From: an uncultured Lachnospiraceae bacterium
Lineage (GTDB): Bacteria > Bacillota > Clostridia > Lachnospirales > Lachnospiraceae
Assembly: GCA_910586715.1 (NCBI GenBank)
Contig: CAJUJG010000007.1
Coordinates: 35,598-99,597 of the forward strand
Direction of reading: 5' to 3'
DNA length: 64,000 nt
Shown one piece after another: positions 63,962 through 64,000 of this stretch (position 1 is the stretch's first letter; every line of letters starts with the position of its first letter). The notes below the pieces were generated by a model that ran no database searches, was not told the DNA's origin, and saw nothing but the letters and a program-made list of their open reading frames with translations. The position numbers and the translations under genes were made by a program.

Positions 63962-64000
63962 TTTAATCAAGCAAATTCCCTTTATTTTTGATATAATTAG

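Noticed and set aside
1..64000. CRISPR arrays, tRNA and rRNA genes
   Set aside because: No regularly spaced direct repeats, no T-loop-like GGTTCGAATCC in a cloverleaf context and no rRNA-like stretch were seen by eye.

Overview
The window looks like chromosomal DNA of an anaerobic gut Clostridium-relative, most probably a Lachnospiraceae member. The basis is gene content and style: strong GGAGG-type ribosome binding sites, luxS with mtnN, MATE pumps, GH35/GH36/GH42 galactosidases, AgrC/LytTR and lantibiotic-type signalling, a GH73 wall protein with a Glu/Ser/Thr-rich spacer, and a rubredoxin-fused flavin reductase typical of obligate anaerobes. This is inference from families; there is no rRNA and I saw no tRNA.

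Layout. 1-9 kb: left-truncated secreted protein with a Pro/Glu/Thr spacer, a SprA-like HExxH protein, a Cys-rich protein, an EAL phosphodiesterase, GH36 alpha-galactosidase, M19 dipeptidase and a high-molecular-weight rubredoxin. 9-18 kb is a signalling block: a nuclease-tail remnant, a sensor diguanylate cyclase, an AgrC-like kinase with a LytTR regulator, then an OmpR-type regulator/kinase pair divergent from a lantibiotic-immunity-type ABC transporter. 18-20.8 kb is a decaying accessory patch: unknown small genes, a scrambled remnant, a frameshifted XRE regulator and an antitoxin-like stub. 20.8-24.5 kb holds a GntR-ABC operon and a membrane LuxR/MotA-like pair. 24.6-33 kb has GH42, an alpha/beta hydrolase, mtnN-luxS, an isochorismatase-type hydrolase and GH35. 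33-45 kb has a relaxase scar, a DUF5301 lipoprotein, two MATE pumps, a D-hydroxyacid dehydrogenase, DUF3788, an AAA/PD-(D/E)XK protein and a large single-chain helicase-nuclease. 45-50.6 kb has LysR, pgi, a TSCPD protein and murG. 50.7-57.3 kb has a SEC-C protein, then a BlaI/BlaR1-like/sigma-like cluster with secreted proteins of unknown role. 57.5-64 kb has HIT, a flavodoxin-SCP2 fusion, a rhomboid protease and a 1393-residue GH73 wall hydrolase.

The most unusual signals are at sequence level. The palindrome TGACA-N4-TGTCA occurs 13 times, 12 of them inside genes, where about 0.06 would be expected by chance. Two intergenic repeat families occur as two copies each; one pair (94 bp, gap-free, about 86% identical) carries paired compensatory changes in its stems, as expected of a conserved structured RNA. 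A perfect 32-bp palindrome spans the stop codon of an ABC ATPase gene. The main protein-level candidate for an undescribed system is the single-chain SF1 helicase-nuclease, beside an AAA/PD-(D/E)XK protein. All positions and motifs were read by eye; no database search was run.
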